This document shows positions 11,003 to 19,422 of a stretch of 64,000 bases of DNA, one piece after another. This DNA comes from Methylocystis sp. H62 (lineage in GTDB: Bacteria > Pseudomonadota > Alphaproteobacteria > Rhizobiales > Beijerinckiaceae). The position numbers and the translations under genes were made by a program. Within the stretch, counting starts at the first letter, position 1; every line of letters starts with the position of its first letter. The notes below the pieces were generated by a model. It did not search any database, was not told the origin of the DNA, and saw only the letters and a list, made by a program, of their open reading frames with translations. The stretch is taken from assembly GCF_015709515.1 (NCBI RefSeq), contig NZ_JADNQZ010000057.1:214420-278419 (forward strand), read 5' to 3'.

Positions 11003-11623
11003 GTGACCGGTAAGGCAACATCGACCTTCTGGCGCGAATCGGCGCCGCTGATTCTCGCCTCCAAGAGCGCCGGCCGGCGGCAGGCGCTGCTGCATTCGGG
11101 CGTTCCTTTCGAGTCGATTCCGGCGGATGTCGACGAACGGGCGATCGAATCGCGGCTCGACGGCGCCGACGCCGACGCGATCGCCTCAGCGTTGGCGCGC
11201 GCCAAGGCGCTCGCCGTTTCCGCTGACGGCCGGCTCGTGCTCGGCGCGGATCAGGTCGCAAGCTGTGAAGGCAGGATTTTCGGCAAGCCGGCGGATATGC
11301 GTGACGCCGAAGCGCTGCTGCGGTTCCTCTCCGGCCGCCGGCACCGCCTGCATTCGGCGATCGCTTTGGCGCGCGACGGCGCCGTGGTCTTTGCGACGGT
11401 CGGCGTCGCCGACCTCACCATGCGCGCGCTGAGCGAAGATTTCATCGCCGCTTATCTGTCGGCGGTCGGAGAGAATGCGCTGACGTCGGCCGGCGCCTAT
11501 CAGATCGAAGGCCTGGGCGCGCAACTCTTCTCGAAGGTGGAAGGCGATTACTGGACCATCATGGGCCTTCCGCTGCTGGCGCTTCTCGAGGCGCTTCGGC
11601 GCGAGGGGGCGCTCCTGTCGTGA
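11003..11623 (+). CDS. maf: Maf family nucleoside triphosphate pyrophosphatase
   Basis: The 206-residue protein has the Maf signature LILASKSAGRRQALL and the downstream LVLGADQV and GAYQIEGLGAQL motifs. Maf/YhdE enzymes hydrolyse non-canonical or canonical NTPs to monophosphates. The GTG at 11003 is preferred because GGGAGGG lies about 9 bases upstream; a GTG at 10997 and a further upstream start are in frame. The stop overlaps the coaE GTG start (GTGA). Confidence 0.9.
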   Translation: MTGKATSTFWRESAPLILASKSAGRRQALLHSGVPFESIPADVDERAIESRLDGADADAIASALARAKALAVSADGRLVLGADQVASCEGRIFGKPADMRDAEALLRFLSGRRHRLHSAIALARDGAVVFATVGVADLTMRALSEDFIAAYLSAVGENALTSAGAYQIEGLGAQLFSKVEGDYWTIMGLPLLALLEALRREGALLS

Positions 11624-12225
11624 CACAGCCAAAGATGCTGCGTGTGGGGCTGACCGGGTCGATCGGCATGGGCAAGTCGACGACGGCCGACATGTTTCGC
11701 GCCGAAGGCGTCGCGGTTCTCGATTCCGATCGGCTTGTACATGACCTCTATAAGGGTCCGGCGGTCGCCGAGATCGAGCGCGCGTTTCCCGGCGTCGTCG
11801 TGAATGGCGTCGTCGATCGTCCGCGGCTCGCCGCCCGCGTTCTTGACGATCCCGCGGCGCTCAAGCGTCTGGAAGCGATCGTGCATCCGATGGTGTGGGC
11901 GGCGCGCGACGCTCTGATCGAAGAACGCCGTAGCGCGGGCGACCGCATCGTCGTCTTCGACATCCCGCTGCTCTTCGAAACCGGCGCCGAAAAGGAGTTC
12001 GAGGTCATCGTCGTTGTCACCGCGCCGGAAGATGTGCAAAAGGCGCGCGTTCTTGCCCGGGACGGCATGACGGCGGAGAAATTCGCGTCCATTCTGTCGA
12101 AGCAGACGCCTGATTCAGAAAAGCTCGCCCGCGCCGATTTCGTGGTCCATACCGACCAGGGTCTGGACGCAGCGCGCGAAGAGGTGCGAAACATTGTGAA
12201 AGCGCTTGAAGCGCGGCTCGGGTGA
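11620..12225 (+). CDS. coaE: Dephospho-CoA kinase CoaE
   Basis: The 201-residue kinase has the P-loop GLTGSIGMGKST near residues 10-21, followed by DSDRLVHDLY and the HPMV segment of the family. It phosphorylates dephospho-CoA, the last step of CoA synthesis. It starts at a GTG overlapping the maf stop. aroE, which commonly lies between maf and coaE in alphaproteobacteria, is absent here. Confidence 0.95.
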   Translation: MTQPKMLRVGLTGSIGMGKSTTADMFRAEGVAVLDSDRLVHDLYKGPAVAEIERAFPGVVVNGVVDRPRLAARVLDDPAALKRLEAIVHPMVWAARDALIEERRSAGDRIVVFDIPLLFETGAEKEFEVIVVVTAPEDVQKARVLARDGMTAEKFASILSKQTPDSEKLARADFVVHTDQGLDAAREEVRNIVKALEARLG

Positions 12226-12228
12226 AAA

Positions 12229-12945
12229 ATGCGGGAGATCGTTCTCGACACTGAAACGACGGGGCTCGATCCGTCGAGCGGCCATCGCGTGGTTGAAATC
12301 GGCGCGGTCGAGATCTCCAATCTCATCCCCACCGGCCGCTATTTTCATTGCTATGTCGATCCACAGCGCGACATGCCGGACGAGGCGTTCCGGGTGCATG
12401 GCCTCTCGCGTGAGTTTCTAGCGCAGCACAAGATCTTCAAGGAAATCGCCGCCGAATTTCTCGACTTTATCGAGGATGCGCCGCTGGTCATTCACAACGC
12501 TGAATTCGATACGCGTTTTCTCAACGCCGAATTCGCCTTCATGAATTTGCCGCCGCTCGGCGGCGCGCGCATCATCGACACGCTCGCCATGGCGCGCCGC
12601 CGCCACCCTGGCGGCCCAAATTCTCTCGACGCCTTGTGTCAGCGCTACGCCATCGATCTCTCGCGGCGCGAGAAGCATGGCGCCCTGCTCGACGCCAATC
12701 TCCTCGCCGAGGTCTACGCCGAGCTTTGCGGGGGACGGCAGTCGGCGCTGTCGCTTCAGACCGTTCAGGCGGTGCGCATCGCCGCCTTGAACGATCTGCT
12801 GCGCCGTCGCCCCGAGCCGCTCGCGCCGCGGTTAAGCGCGGCCGAAGTGACGGCTCACTCTGTCTTTGTCGCGACGATCAAATCCCCGATCTGGGACCGT
12901 TATCTCGCAAGCGACGAAGACGCGGCGCCGAGCGTCGCTGGTTAA
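12229..12945 (+). CDS. dnaQ: DNA polymerase III epsilon subunit (3'-5' exonuclease)
   Basis: The 238-residue protein shows DEDDh exonuclease motifs: ExoI LDTETTGLDP at residues 5-14, ExoII HNAEFDTRF near 88-96 and ExoIII with the catalytic HGALLDANLLAEVY near 149-162. It is the proofreading subunit of the replicative polymerase. Three bases separate it from coaE. The stop codon shares TTAA with the stop of convergent secB. Confidence 0.95.
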   Translation: MREIVLDTETTGLDPSSGHRVVEIGAVEISNLIPTGRYFHCYVDPQRDMPDEAFRVHGLSREFLAQHKIFKEIAAEFLDFIEDAPLVIHNAEFDTRFLNAEFAFMNLPPLGGARIIDTLAMARRRHPGGPNSLDALCQRYAIDLSRREKHGALLDANLLAEVYAELCGGRQSALSLQTVQAVRIAALNDLLRRRPEPLAPRLSAAEVTAHSVFVATIKSPIWDRYLASDEDAAPSVAG

Positions 12946-13430
12946 TTGCCCTGGGTCGCGCTCTGGACGCCCGCTTCGGCGGCCTTTTGCTGATAGAGCG
13001 CGACGAAGTCGATCGGATCGATATAGAGCGGCGGATAACCTCCCTTGCTCGTCGCGTCGGCCACAAGCTGGCGCACGAAGGGAAACAGCATGCGCGGGCA
13101 TTCGATCATCACGATCGGATGCACCTGCTCTTCGGGAATGTTCAACAGTCGGAACACGCCGCCATATTCAAGGTCGAGCTTGAAGAGGAGTCCGTCTCCC
13201 TCGCCAGCCTTGCAGTCCAGCATCAGACTGACTTCGAAGTCGGTCGGCGCCAGCTGTTTGGCGTTGACGTTGACCTGAATCGAGATGTTCGGCGCCTTCT
13301 CCTGCGCGCCGAGCGAACGCGGCGCATTGGGATTCTCGAAGGAGAAATCCTTCAGATATTGAGCAAGCGAATTGAGGGCCGGAGCGCCGCCCGGCGCTCC
13401 TTGCGCGCCGTTGCCATTGGTGTCGGTCAT
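12942..13430 (-). CDS. secB: Protein-export chaperone SecB
   Basis: The 162-residue protein has the SecB core: NVNAKQLAPTDFEVSLML and the C-terminal ECPRMLFPFVRQLVADAT and GGYPPLYIDPIDFVALY segments. SecB keeps preproteins unfolded and passes them to SecA. It is convergent with dnaQ with four shared bases. The maf-coaE-dnaQ-secB neighbourhood is characteristic of alphaproteobacterial origin regions. Confidence 0.96.
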   Translation of the reverse strand: MTDTNGNGAQGAPGGAPALNSLAQYLKDFSFENPNAPRSLGAQEKAPNISIQVNVNAKQLAPTDFEVSLMLDCKAGEGDGLLFKLDLEYGGVFRLLNIPEEQVHPIVMIECPRMLFPFVRQLVADATSKGGYPPLYIDPIDFVALYQQKAAEAGVQSATQGN

Positions 13431-13513
13431 GTAGGATCTCCAGCAAAGCCGTTGTCATGAGAATTCGCGCCCGCCTAACACGTCTGTCAGAAGCGAACAA
13501 GGCGCAGCGCCCG

Positions 13514-13960
13514 TCACTGCTTCGGAGCGGTTCGCCGTGGGCGACGCGCGTCGCGCCGCCATTCGCGCGGGTCGAGGTCGATGAGCCGCGGGTCTGCGTT
13601 CCCGGACCGCGCCCGCAGCCGCCGCGCCAGGCTCTGCCGCACCGACGGGGATTTCAGCGCCAGTCCGACGAAATCCGAGGCGAAGCCTGGAAGAATGAGC
13701 AGGATCGAGGCGAGCGCCTGCATCGCTGCGTCAAGAAAGGCCCCGTCGTGCAGGGCGGAGCTTTCGCCTTTCGCCTTGGCGGCCAATCCGGCGCGGACAA
13801 AATCGAGGAGGCGCCGCACGTCGGAGAGGCCGAGCAGCGAAGCGCCGACGGCGAGCGCGATCGCCGCGAGAAGCCCGACGGCGCGGACGACAAGCGCGAA
13901 ACACAGTATCTCCAGCACGATCCATGTTGCGAGGACGGCGCCGACAAGCTTAGATTTCAC
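13514..13960 (-). CDS. fxsA: FxsA family membrane protein
   Basis: The 148-residue protein has two or three hydrophobic segments (VLATWIVLEILCFALVV, LLAAIALAVGASLLGL, and ALASILLILPGFASDFVGLAL), the last with the LPGFxSDxxG signature of FxsA (suppressor of F exclusion of phage T7). A basic tail follows. The GTG at 13960 places the first membrane helix at the N-terminus. The frame stays open upstream across timA but that part has no FxsA similarity. The function in this organism is unknown. Confidence 0.82.
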   Translation of the reverse strand: MKSKLVGAVLATWIVLEILCFALVVRAVGLLAAIALAVGASLLGLSDVRRLLDFVRAGLAAKAKGESSALHDGAFLDAAMQALASILLILPGFASDFVGLALKSPSVRQSLARRLRARSGNADPRLIDLDPREWRRDARRPRRTAPKQ

Positions 13961-14074
13961 CGAATCATCCGATCTTTGCGGCCGCACCCGCCCGCGGCGA
14001 TACGTCCGCCCCTTGATTCGTGACATGTACGAAGCGACATGATAGCCGACGACAAATTTATTCGGGAGTTGCCA

Positions 14075-14776
14075 ATGCCGGCCTCCGGCGATCTCTTCGA
14101 TCCCAGCCTTATCGTTTTCGCGGCGCTCGCGGTTTTCGTCATCTGGAAGCTGCGCTCGGTGCTCGGCATGCGGGTGGATCGCGAAACGCCGCCCCCGGCG
14201 CGCTTCGCGGCGCGCGGTCCGGCCCCTGCGGCGGTCGCCGCGGCGCCCGGCGTCGCGCCGATCGCCGAGGCGCCGTCGCGCCCGACTGGCGCCGAGCGCT
14301 GGGAGGGCGTGGCTGAGAAAGGCGTCGCTTCCGCCTGGAGCGGCCTCGACGCGGTGGCGGCGTCGGACCCGAATTTTGACGGCAAATCTTTCGTCGGCGG
14401 CGCGCGCCGCGCCTATGAACTTATCGTCACGGCCTTCGCCAAGGGGGATAGCGAGACGTTGAAGCCGCTTCTGGCGCAGGACGTTTTCGACGGGTTTTCG
14501 GCGGAGATCGCCCGGCGTGAGCAGCAGGGCGAAAGCATGGAGACCGCCGTGGTCGCGATCGACTCGGCGACGGTCGACGCCGCCCGCGCCGTTGGCGGTC
14601 GCAATGAGGTGACCGTCCGTTTCGTCGTTCGACTGATGAGCGTGCGACGTGACCAGGCCGGCGAAACGATCGACGGCGGGCAGACGCGCAAGGTCGTCGA
14701 GCGCTGGACCTTTGCGCGCGACGCCAAGGCGAGCGATCCCAACTGGAAACTCGTCGCGACGCAAACCGAAGACTGA
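14075..14776 (+). CDS. Tim44/TimA family membrane-associated protein
   Basis: The 233-residue protein has one N-terminal membrane segment (PSLIVFAALAVFVIWKL), an Ala/Pro-rich linker, then a Tim44-like domain from about residue 95 containing SFVGGARRAYELIVTAFAKGD and VVERWTFARDA. Alphaproteobacterial TimA homologues resemble the mitochondrial import component Tim44 but their role is not well established. The ATG at 14075 has GGGAG seven bases upstream and is preferred over the ATG at 14039. It precedes mltA by two bases and probably leads a timA-mltA-smr operon. Confidence 0.88.
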   Translation: MPASGDLFDPSLIVFAALAVFVIWKLRSVLGMRVDRETPPPARFAARGPAPAAVAAAPGVAPIAEAPSRPTGAERWEGVAEKGVASAWSGLDAVAASDPNFDGKSFVGGARRAYELIVTAFAKGDSETLKPLLAQDVFDGFSAEIARREQQGESMETAVVAIDSATVDAARAVGGRNEVTVRFVVRLMSVRRDQAGETIDGGQTRKVVERWTFARDAKASDPNWKLVATQTED

Positions 14777-14778
14777 GC

Positions 14779-15894
14779 ATGTCGCGGAAGGCGCCGCAGT
14801 TTTCCGCTTCCGATCTCCTGCAAGACATAAAATTCGAAGAGATCGACGGCTTTGCTGCCGACGATCTCACCGCCGCCTTCGCCGCCTTCCGACGCTCCGC
14901 CGAGATCATCGACGCCAAGGCGCAAGAGCAACGCGGCGCCGTCGCGCCTCCCCCTTCGCTCGCCGCCGCCGCCCGCGCGGCGCTCGTCGCCATCGAACAT
15001 CCTGGCCGCTTCTTTCAGGACTGGTTTCGCCCGCACGCGATAAAGGCGCCGGGCTTCGTCACCGCCTATTATGAGGTGGAGGTCGACGCCAGATTGGCGC
15101 CCGAGCCGGGCTTCACGACTCCGGTCCTGTCGCGTCCGCGCGATCTCGTCACGCTGAACGACTCGCCGCTCTCGCTGCCCACCGGCGAGACGCTGACCAG
15201 CGCGCGCCGGCAGGCCGATGGCGCGCTCGTGCCCTATCCCGATCGGCGCGCGGTTGAAGAGGAGGGCGCGGCGCCGAGCGCGCATCCTCTCGCCTATGTC
15301 CGCGACGCCGTCGAATTGTTCCTCATCCAGGTGCAGGGTTCTGCGCGGCTGCGACTGCCCGGCGGCGCCGTCATGACGCTGACCTATGCGGGGCGCAACG
15401 GCTGGCCCTATACGTCCGTTGGCCGGCTGATGATTGAGCGCGGGCTGGTCACGAAAGCCGAGATGTCGCTCGATCTGATGAAGGAGAAGTTGCGGCGGCT
15501 CGGCGCCAATCCCGGCGAAGCGGGTCGCCGGCTGATGCAGGAGAACCGTTCCTATGTGTTCTTCGAGATCGATGCGTCTGAGCGGCGCAGGATCGGACCG
15601 ATCGGCGGGCAGGGCGCGCCGCTGACGCCGTTCCGGTCGATCGCCGTCGACCGCTCGATCTGGTGCTACGGCCTGCCCTTCTGGATCGCCGCGCGAATTC
15701 CATGGCAAGGAGAGTCGGATACGCCATTTCGTCGACTGATGATCGCGCAGGACACTGGATCTGCCATAATTGGTCCTGCGCGCGCCGATCTTTTTTTCGG
15801 CGCGGGCGAAGCCGCGGGTCGGCGCGCCGGGGACATCCGGCACGCCGCCGAAATGATCGTGCTGCTGCCGAAGGACGTGGGGGACGATCCGTGA
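14779..15894 (+). CDS. mltA: Membrane-bound lytic murein transglycosylase A (MltA)
   Basis: The 371-residue protein contains the MltA domain (GFVTAYYEVEVDARL near 93-107, FLIQVQGSARLRLP near 178-191) and the C-terminal 3D domain with the catalytic-type Asp in IAQDTGSAIIGPARADLFFG. It cleaves peptidoglycan forming 1,6-anhydromuramic ends. No clear lipobox or signal peptide precedes the domain, which is unusual compared with E. coli MltA. The stop overlaps the smr start. Confidence 0.9.
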   Translation: MSRKAPQFSASDLLQDIKFEEIDGFAADDLTAAFAAFRRSAEIIDAKAQEQRGAVAPPPSLAAAARAALVAIEHPGRFFQDWFRPHAIKAPGFVTAYYEVEVDARLAPEPGFTTPVLSRPRDLVTLNDSPLSLPTGETLTSARRQADGALVPYPDRRAVEEEGAAPSAHPLAYVRDAVELFLIQVQGSARLRLPGGAVMTLTYAGRNGWPYTSVGRLMIERGLVTKAEMSLDLMKEKLRRLGANPGEAGRRLMQENRSYVFFEIDASERRRIGPIGGQGAPLTPFRSIAVDRSIWCYGLPFWIAARIPWQGESDTPFRRLMIAQDTGSAIIGPARADLFFGAGEAAGRRAGDIRHAAEMIVLLPKDVGDDP

Positions 15895-16442
15895 GCGAGG
15901 AGAATTCCCGCCGATATGCGCGCCGGCTGTCGCAGGCCGAGGCCGAGCTCTGGACAATAGCGACGGCTGACGTTCGACCTGCGCGGGCGCGTCCAAGAAA
16001 GCACGTGTCGCCGACGCCGGCGGCCGAAGGCCCCGCGCCTTCGGGGCCTTCGGGACCTTCGGTGGTCGGCGACCGCCCAGCGGCGCCGAAGCCTCCGCCG
16101 CGGCCGATCGACATCGACCCCCGCACCTTCGTGAAGATCAAGCGCGGACGGATTGACGTCGACGCCAAGCTCGACCTTCACGGGCTACGGCAGGCGGAGG
16201 CGCAGCGCTCGCTAACGGCCTTCCTGCGCCGATGTCAGGCGAATGGCGCGCGAATCGCGATCATCGTGACGGGCAAGGGGCTGACGCGGGACGAAGGCGG
16301 CGTGCTGCGGCGCGTCGTGCCGATGTGGCTCGAAGCGCCCAATTTGCGCGACGTCGTCGTGGGATTTGGCGAAGCCGCGCGCCATCATGGCGGCGAAGGC
16401 GCGCTCTATGTGCGCATCCGCCGCGCCGATCGCGGGCGGTAG
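15891..16442 (+). CDS. Smr-domain protein
   Basis: The 183-residue protein has a Pro-rich N-terminal half and a C-terminal Smr domain with LDLHGL near residues 97-102 and IVTGKG near 125-130, the two signatures of the MutS2 C-terminal nuclease-like domain. Stand-alone Smr proteins have been linked to RNA or DNA cleavage, and SmrB to ribosome collision rescue; the role of this one is not known. The GTG start overlaps the mltA stop (GTGA). Confidence 0.88.
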   Translation: MSEENSRRYARRLSQAEAELWTIATADVRPARARPRKHVSPTPAAEGPAPSGPSGPSVVGDRPAAPKPPPRPIDIDPRTFVKIKRGRIDVDAKLDLHGLRQAEAQRSLTAFLRRCQANGARIAIIVTGKGLTRDEGGVLRRVVPMWLEAPNLRDVVVGFGEAARHHGGEGALYVRIRRADRGR

Positions 16443-16443
16443 G

Positions 16444-16552
16444 GCAGGTTCCGAAAAAGTTGACAGACTTTTTCGATGAGAACCTGCTCCAATACTTTTA
16501 TTTTGAGCGATTCCTTATCGATCACATGGTTCCATGTGATCGGAAAGCGCTC
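16444..16552. repeat. Dispersed intergenic repeat, copy B (inverse of copy A)
   Basis: Read in reverse complement it matches the element at 9034-9141 almost base for base, including the GATCACATG/CATGTGATC palindrome and the AACTTTTTCGGAACCTGC end. It fills the gap between the convergent smr and hemY stops. Confidence 0.88.
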
Positions 16553-17955
16553 TAAGCCTGCTGTCCGGCCGCGCCCGAGACCTCGGCCGAAGGCAGCGCC
16601 ACGGGTTCGGCGGGGCGGGTCAAAAAGGCGGCCGGAATGTTGGGCTTGCCTTCTTCGGTCAGATGTTGCGCGGAGTCCGGCGGCGGCTTCCATTCGAAGG
16701 CGTCGAGCCGGCCGGTGACCGGCGAAATCGGCAGCCAGTTCTTGGAGACGACGCCGTCGGCGATCCAGACAGGATCGCGCGGCGCGCGCGAGCCGCGGGC
16801 GAGCCATTCGCGCACCGGACCTGACGGTCCCTGCTCTCCGTCTTCGATCTCCGCCATCAGCAGACAGGTGTGCGCCGTCGGATGATTTTCGGCGGCGAGG
16901 AGCGGCGCGAGCGCGGCGCGCGCCTTGGCGAAATCGCGCGCCGACAATGCGACCTCGGCGACGATATGCCGGCTCTCCGGCGCATTGGGGGCGGCGCGGG
17001 CGAGCCTTTCCACCCGCGCGAGCTTCGTCGTATTCGATTCGCCCGACAGCGCCTCAAGATAAGCGGCGGCGAGGTCAGGATGCGGTTTCGTCGCCCAGAC
17101 CGTTTCGATCAGCTTCAGCGACTGCTTCTGGTCGCCATGGCGGGCAAGCACCCGCGCCGCGGCGACGGCGGCGGGCGCGAAGCCCGGCCGGCGCTTCAAC
17201 GCCTGGCGGGCGAGATGGAGCGCGTCATGCGGATGGTCGCGCTCCTTTTCCATCGCCATGGCGGTTTCGATTACGGCGCGGAGGTTCTGCGCCGTCGGCG
17301 CGTCGATCGCCTTGGCGGTAAGACTGGCCTCGATCGCTTCGCGCGCCTTCTGCCAGTCGCCCTGCGCGGCCAGATGTTCGAGCATCGCGGCGCCCGCCCA
17401 GGGCACTGGCGCGATGTCATGCGCCTCCTTGGCGAAATGATGCGCGGCGTCCGCGTCCTCGCGGCGGCGCGCCTCGATATGCAGCCCGCGGAGCCCGAGC
17501 AGCTTGGTCTCCGGCTTCAACGTCATCTTGTGGAAGGTCTCTTCCGCAACCCGCCGATCGCCGGCGAGCTGCGCGGCCTGGGCCTTCAGCACCTGTGTGA
17601 GCGACTCGCCTGGCAGCAGCCGTTCGGCGACGTGCGCGGCCTTGCGGGCGCGGGCGGCGTCGCCGGAGCCGACGGCGATGAACCCCTGCGAAAGCGCATC
17701 AAATCCCTTATCCCGGCGCTTCGTTCGCGACCCGCCGCTCCAGCGGCCAGGCAGCCGCAGCACCGCCATGGCGATCGCCCAAAGGACGACCGTCGCGGCG
17801 ATGATCAGCAGCAGACCCGCCACCGCCACCGGTATCGACGCTTCAAACTGGTAGCCGGCGAAATCCAGCGTCAGCGAACCGGGCTGTTCGATCAGCAATT
17901 CGAGGCCATAGGCGACCGCGGCAAGCGCGATGATGAAGAAAAACAGAAACAGCAT
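16552..17955 (-). CDS. hemY: HemY-family membrane TPR protein
   Basis: The 467-residue protein has two N-terminal membrane helices (1-20 and about 40-65) forming the HemY_N domain, followed by a TPR-like solenoid rich in A/L repeats. The annotated HemY of proteobacteria is linked to haem synthesis only by gene position in E. coli; it has no known catalytic role and differs from the Gram-positive oxidase of the same name. It lies downstream of the Mic60-like gene by 15 bases. Confidence 0.85.
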   Translation of the reverse strand: MLFLFFFIIALAAVAYGLELLIEQPGSLTLDFAGYQFEASIPVAVAGLLLIIAATVVLWAIAMAVLRLPGRWSGGSRTKRRDKGFDALSQGFIAVGSGDAARARKAAHVAERLLPGESLTQVLKAQAAQLAGDRRVAEETFHKMTLKPETKLLGLRGLHIEARRREDADAAHHFAKEAHDIAPVPWAGAAMLEHLAAQGDWQKAREAIEASLTAKAIDAPTAQNLRAVIETAMAMEKERDHPHDALHLARQALKRRPGFAPAAVAAARVLARHGDQKQSLKLIETVWATKPHPDLAAAYLEALSGESNTTKLARVERLARAAPNAPESRHIVAEVALSARDFAKARAALAPLLAAENHPTAHTCLLMAEIEDGEQGPSGPVREWLARGSRAPRDPVWIADGVVSKNWLPISPVTGRLDAFEWKPPPDSAQHLTEEGKPNIPAAFLTRPAEPVALPSAEVSGAAGQQA

Positions 17956-17970
17956 GGCGATGGATCCCGC

Positions 17971-19356
17971 TTAGTCCTTCGTTGCGCCGAGCGCGGCGAT
18001 CGCGCCATGCAGCAGATCGTCGGCCGCCCGTCCGGCGTCGACGCGGGCGCGCAAGGTCGCGCCGAAATCTTTGGCTTCGTTCTGGGCCGCTTCGGGGAGC
18101 GCCGCGAAAACCGCGCTCGCCTGAGCAAGGTCGCCATGGGTCAGCGCCGCCTCGATGTGAGCGACTTTTTCCTCCACCGTCAGAGCCTCGGTCGTCGGCG
18201 CTTGACCCGAGGGACGAACGCGCACGAGCTTGCTGGCGCCCTTCATCAAATGCTCCGTAAGATCGCCGGACGCGCCGCTCTCGAGCGCGTGAATGCGCTT
18301 GGCGGCGGGCGCGAAGTCCGCCTTCAATTGCGCGGCGGTCGGGGCGCCCTTTTCGGCCAATGGCGAGAGGGCCGCCAGCGCGGCGGGATCGGCGCCGAGC
18401 CGCGTCAGCGCCTTCGTCTCGAGCGCATAGGGCCGGCCGGCCTCCAGCTCGCGCTGAAGCGCAAAGGCGACGACCACGATCGCCGCCGGGCCGTCGGGAG
18501 TCTTTGCCGCCGTGGCCGCCGTGGCTTCTGGCGCCGCGCGCGTCTCGCCCTTCGAAGACTCGAGGCGCTCGCGCAGCGCCTTGGTCTCATTCCCGAGTTC
18601 GTCGATGCGGCCTTCAAGCGCCGTCACCTGCTCGCTGGCGGTGAGCGCCCCGGGTTCGCCCTGTTCGGCGGAGGCTGCGGGAGTTGCGGGAGCTTGGCTC
18701 GCCTTTGCCGCCGCTTCGGCGGTGGTCTTGGCGGCGCCGGCGGCCGCCTGGGCGGCTTCGGCGGCGCGCAAGGCGCGTTGCGCCAGCTCTTCGGCCGAAT
18801 CGACGCGGCTCTGCAACGCTGCGACCGCCGCCTTTTGCGATTCGATTGTCGCCTTCTGTGAGTCCATTGCGGCGTTAGGCGCCGGCGTGGGCGCCGCCAG
18901 CGGCGTCGGTTCGACCGCCGGTTCGGCGGATTTCACGGGCGCGGTGGTGGGAGGCGTGGAGGGCGGGGGCGCTTCCGCGCTGCTCGTGGCCGACTCGCTT
19001 GGCGGGGCCTCGAGCGGGACCGTCGTCGTCTGCGCCGGCTCGGTCTCGCCGATGAGCGACGCGGCGCGATCCTTCAATGCGCCTAAGGCGCCGGTCGCCT
19101 GATCCACATAAGGTTCGGCATAGTCCGCGACGACTTTCAGTCGCTCGTCTCGATCCTTGAACGCGATCGCCGCATAAAGAGCCGCGCCCGCGACGAGCGC
19201 GAGCAGCAGCAGCGTCGACGCCAGCCGGCCGAAGAAGGAGCGCCGCTTAGGTCGAACCGCCGGCGAAGGCGGCGGTTCAGAGGGCGATTCTGCAAAATCG
19301 ATGGGCGCTTCCGAAGGTTCGACGCGCTTCGGTTCTTCGTCGTTCGGCAACACCAT
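17971..19356 (-). CDS. Mic60/mitofilin-like inner-membrane protein
   Basis: The 461-residue protein has a short Pro-rich cytoplasmic N-terminus, one membrane helix (LASTLLLLALVAGAALYAAIAF near 46-67), a long Ala/Pro/Glu-rich region, a coiled coil (about 150-270) and a C-terminal mitofilin-like domain. The COG4223 family lies with hemY in many alphaproteobacteria and was proposed as the ancestor of mitochondrial Mic60, which shapes cristae; some homologues influence intracytoplasmic membranes. hemC/hemD, often upstream, are missing; a CitE-like lyase is there instead. Confidence 0.82.
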   Translation of the reverse strand: MVLPNDEEPKRVEPSEAPIDFAESPSEPPPSPAVRPKRRSFFGRLASTLLLLALVAGAALYAAIAFKDRDERLKVVADYAEPYVDQATGALGALKDRAASLIGETEPAQTTTVPLEAPPSESATSSAEAPPPSTPPTTAPVKSAEPAVEPTPLAAPTPAPNAAMDSQKATIESQKAAVAALQSRVDSAEELAQRALRAAEAAQAAAGAAKTTAEAAAKASQAPATPAASAEQGEPGALTASEQVTALEGRIDELGNETKALRERLESSKGETRAAPEATAATAAKTPDGPAAIVVVAFALQRELEAGRPYALETKALTRLGADPAALAALSPLAEKGAPTAAQLKADFAPAAKRIHALESGASGDLTEHLMKGASKLVRVRPSGQAPTTEALTVEEKVAHIEAALTHGDLAQASAVFAALPEAAQNEAKDFGATLRARVDAGRAADDLLHGAIAALGATKD

Positions 19357-19422
19357 TGGCTAATCCTTGCTGTCCCGCATCCTTATAGTTGATGCGCTCG
19401 GCGCCCGCAAAACAGGCGGCCG

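Noticed and set aside
13961..14764. N-terminal extension of FxsA by about 268 codons
   Set aside because: It is antisense to timA and has no similarity; the membrane helix begins right after the GTG at 13960.
14413..15996. A 527-codon open frame on the minus strand
   Set aside because: It is antisense to timA, mltA and smr, which are clear family members.
16870..18861. A 663-codon open frame on the plus strand
   Set aside because: It is antisense to hemY and the Mic60-like gene and is a low-complexity Arg/Gly/Ala shadow.
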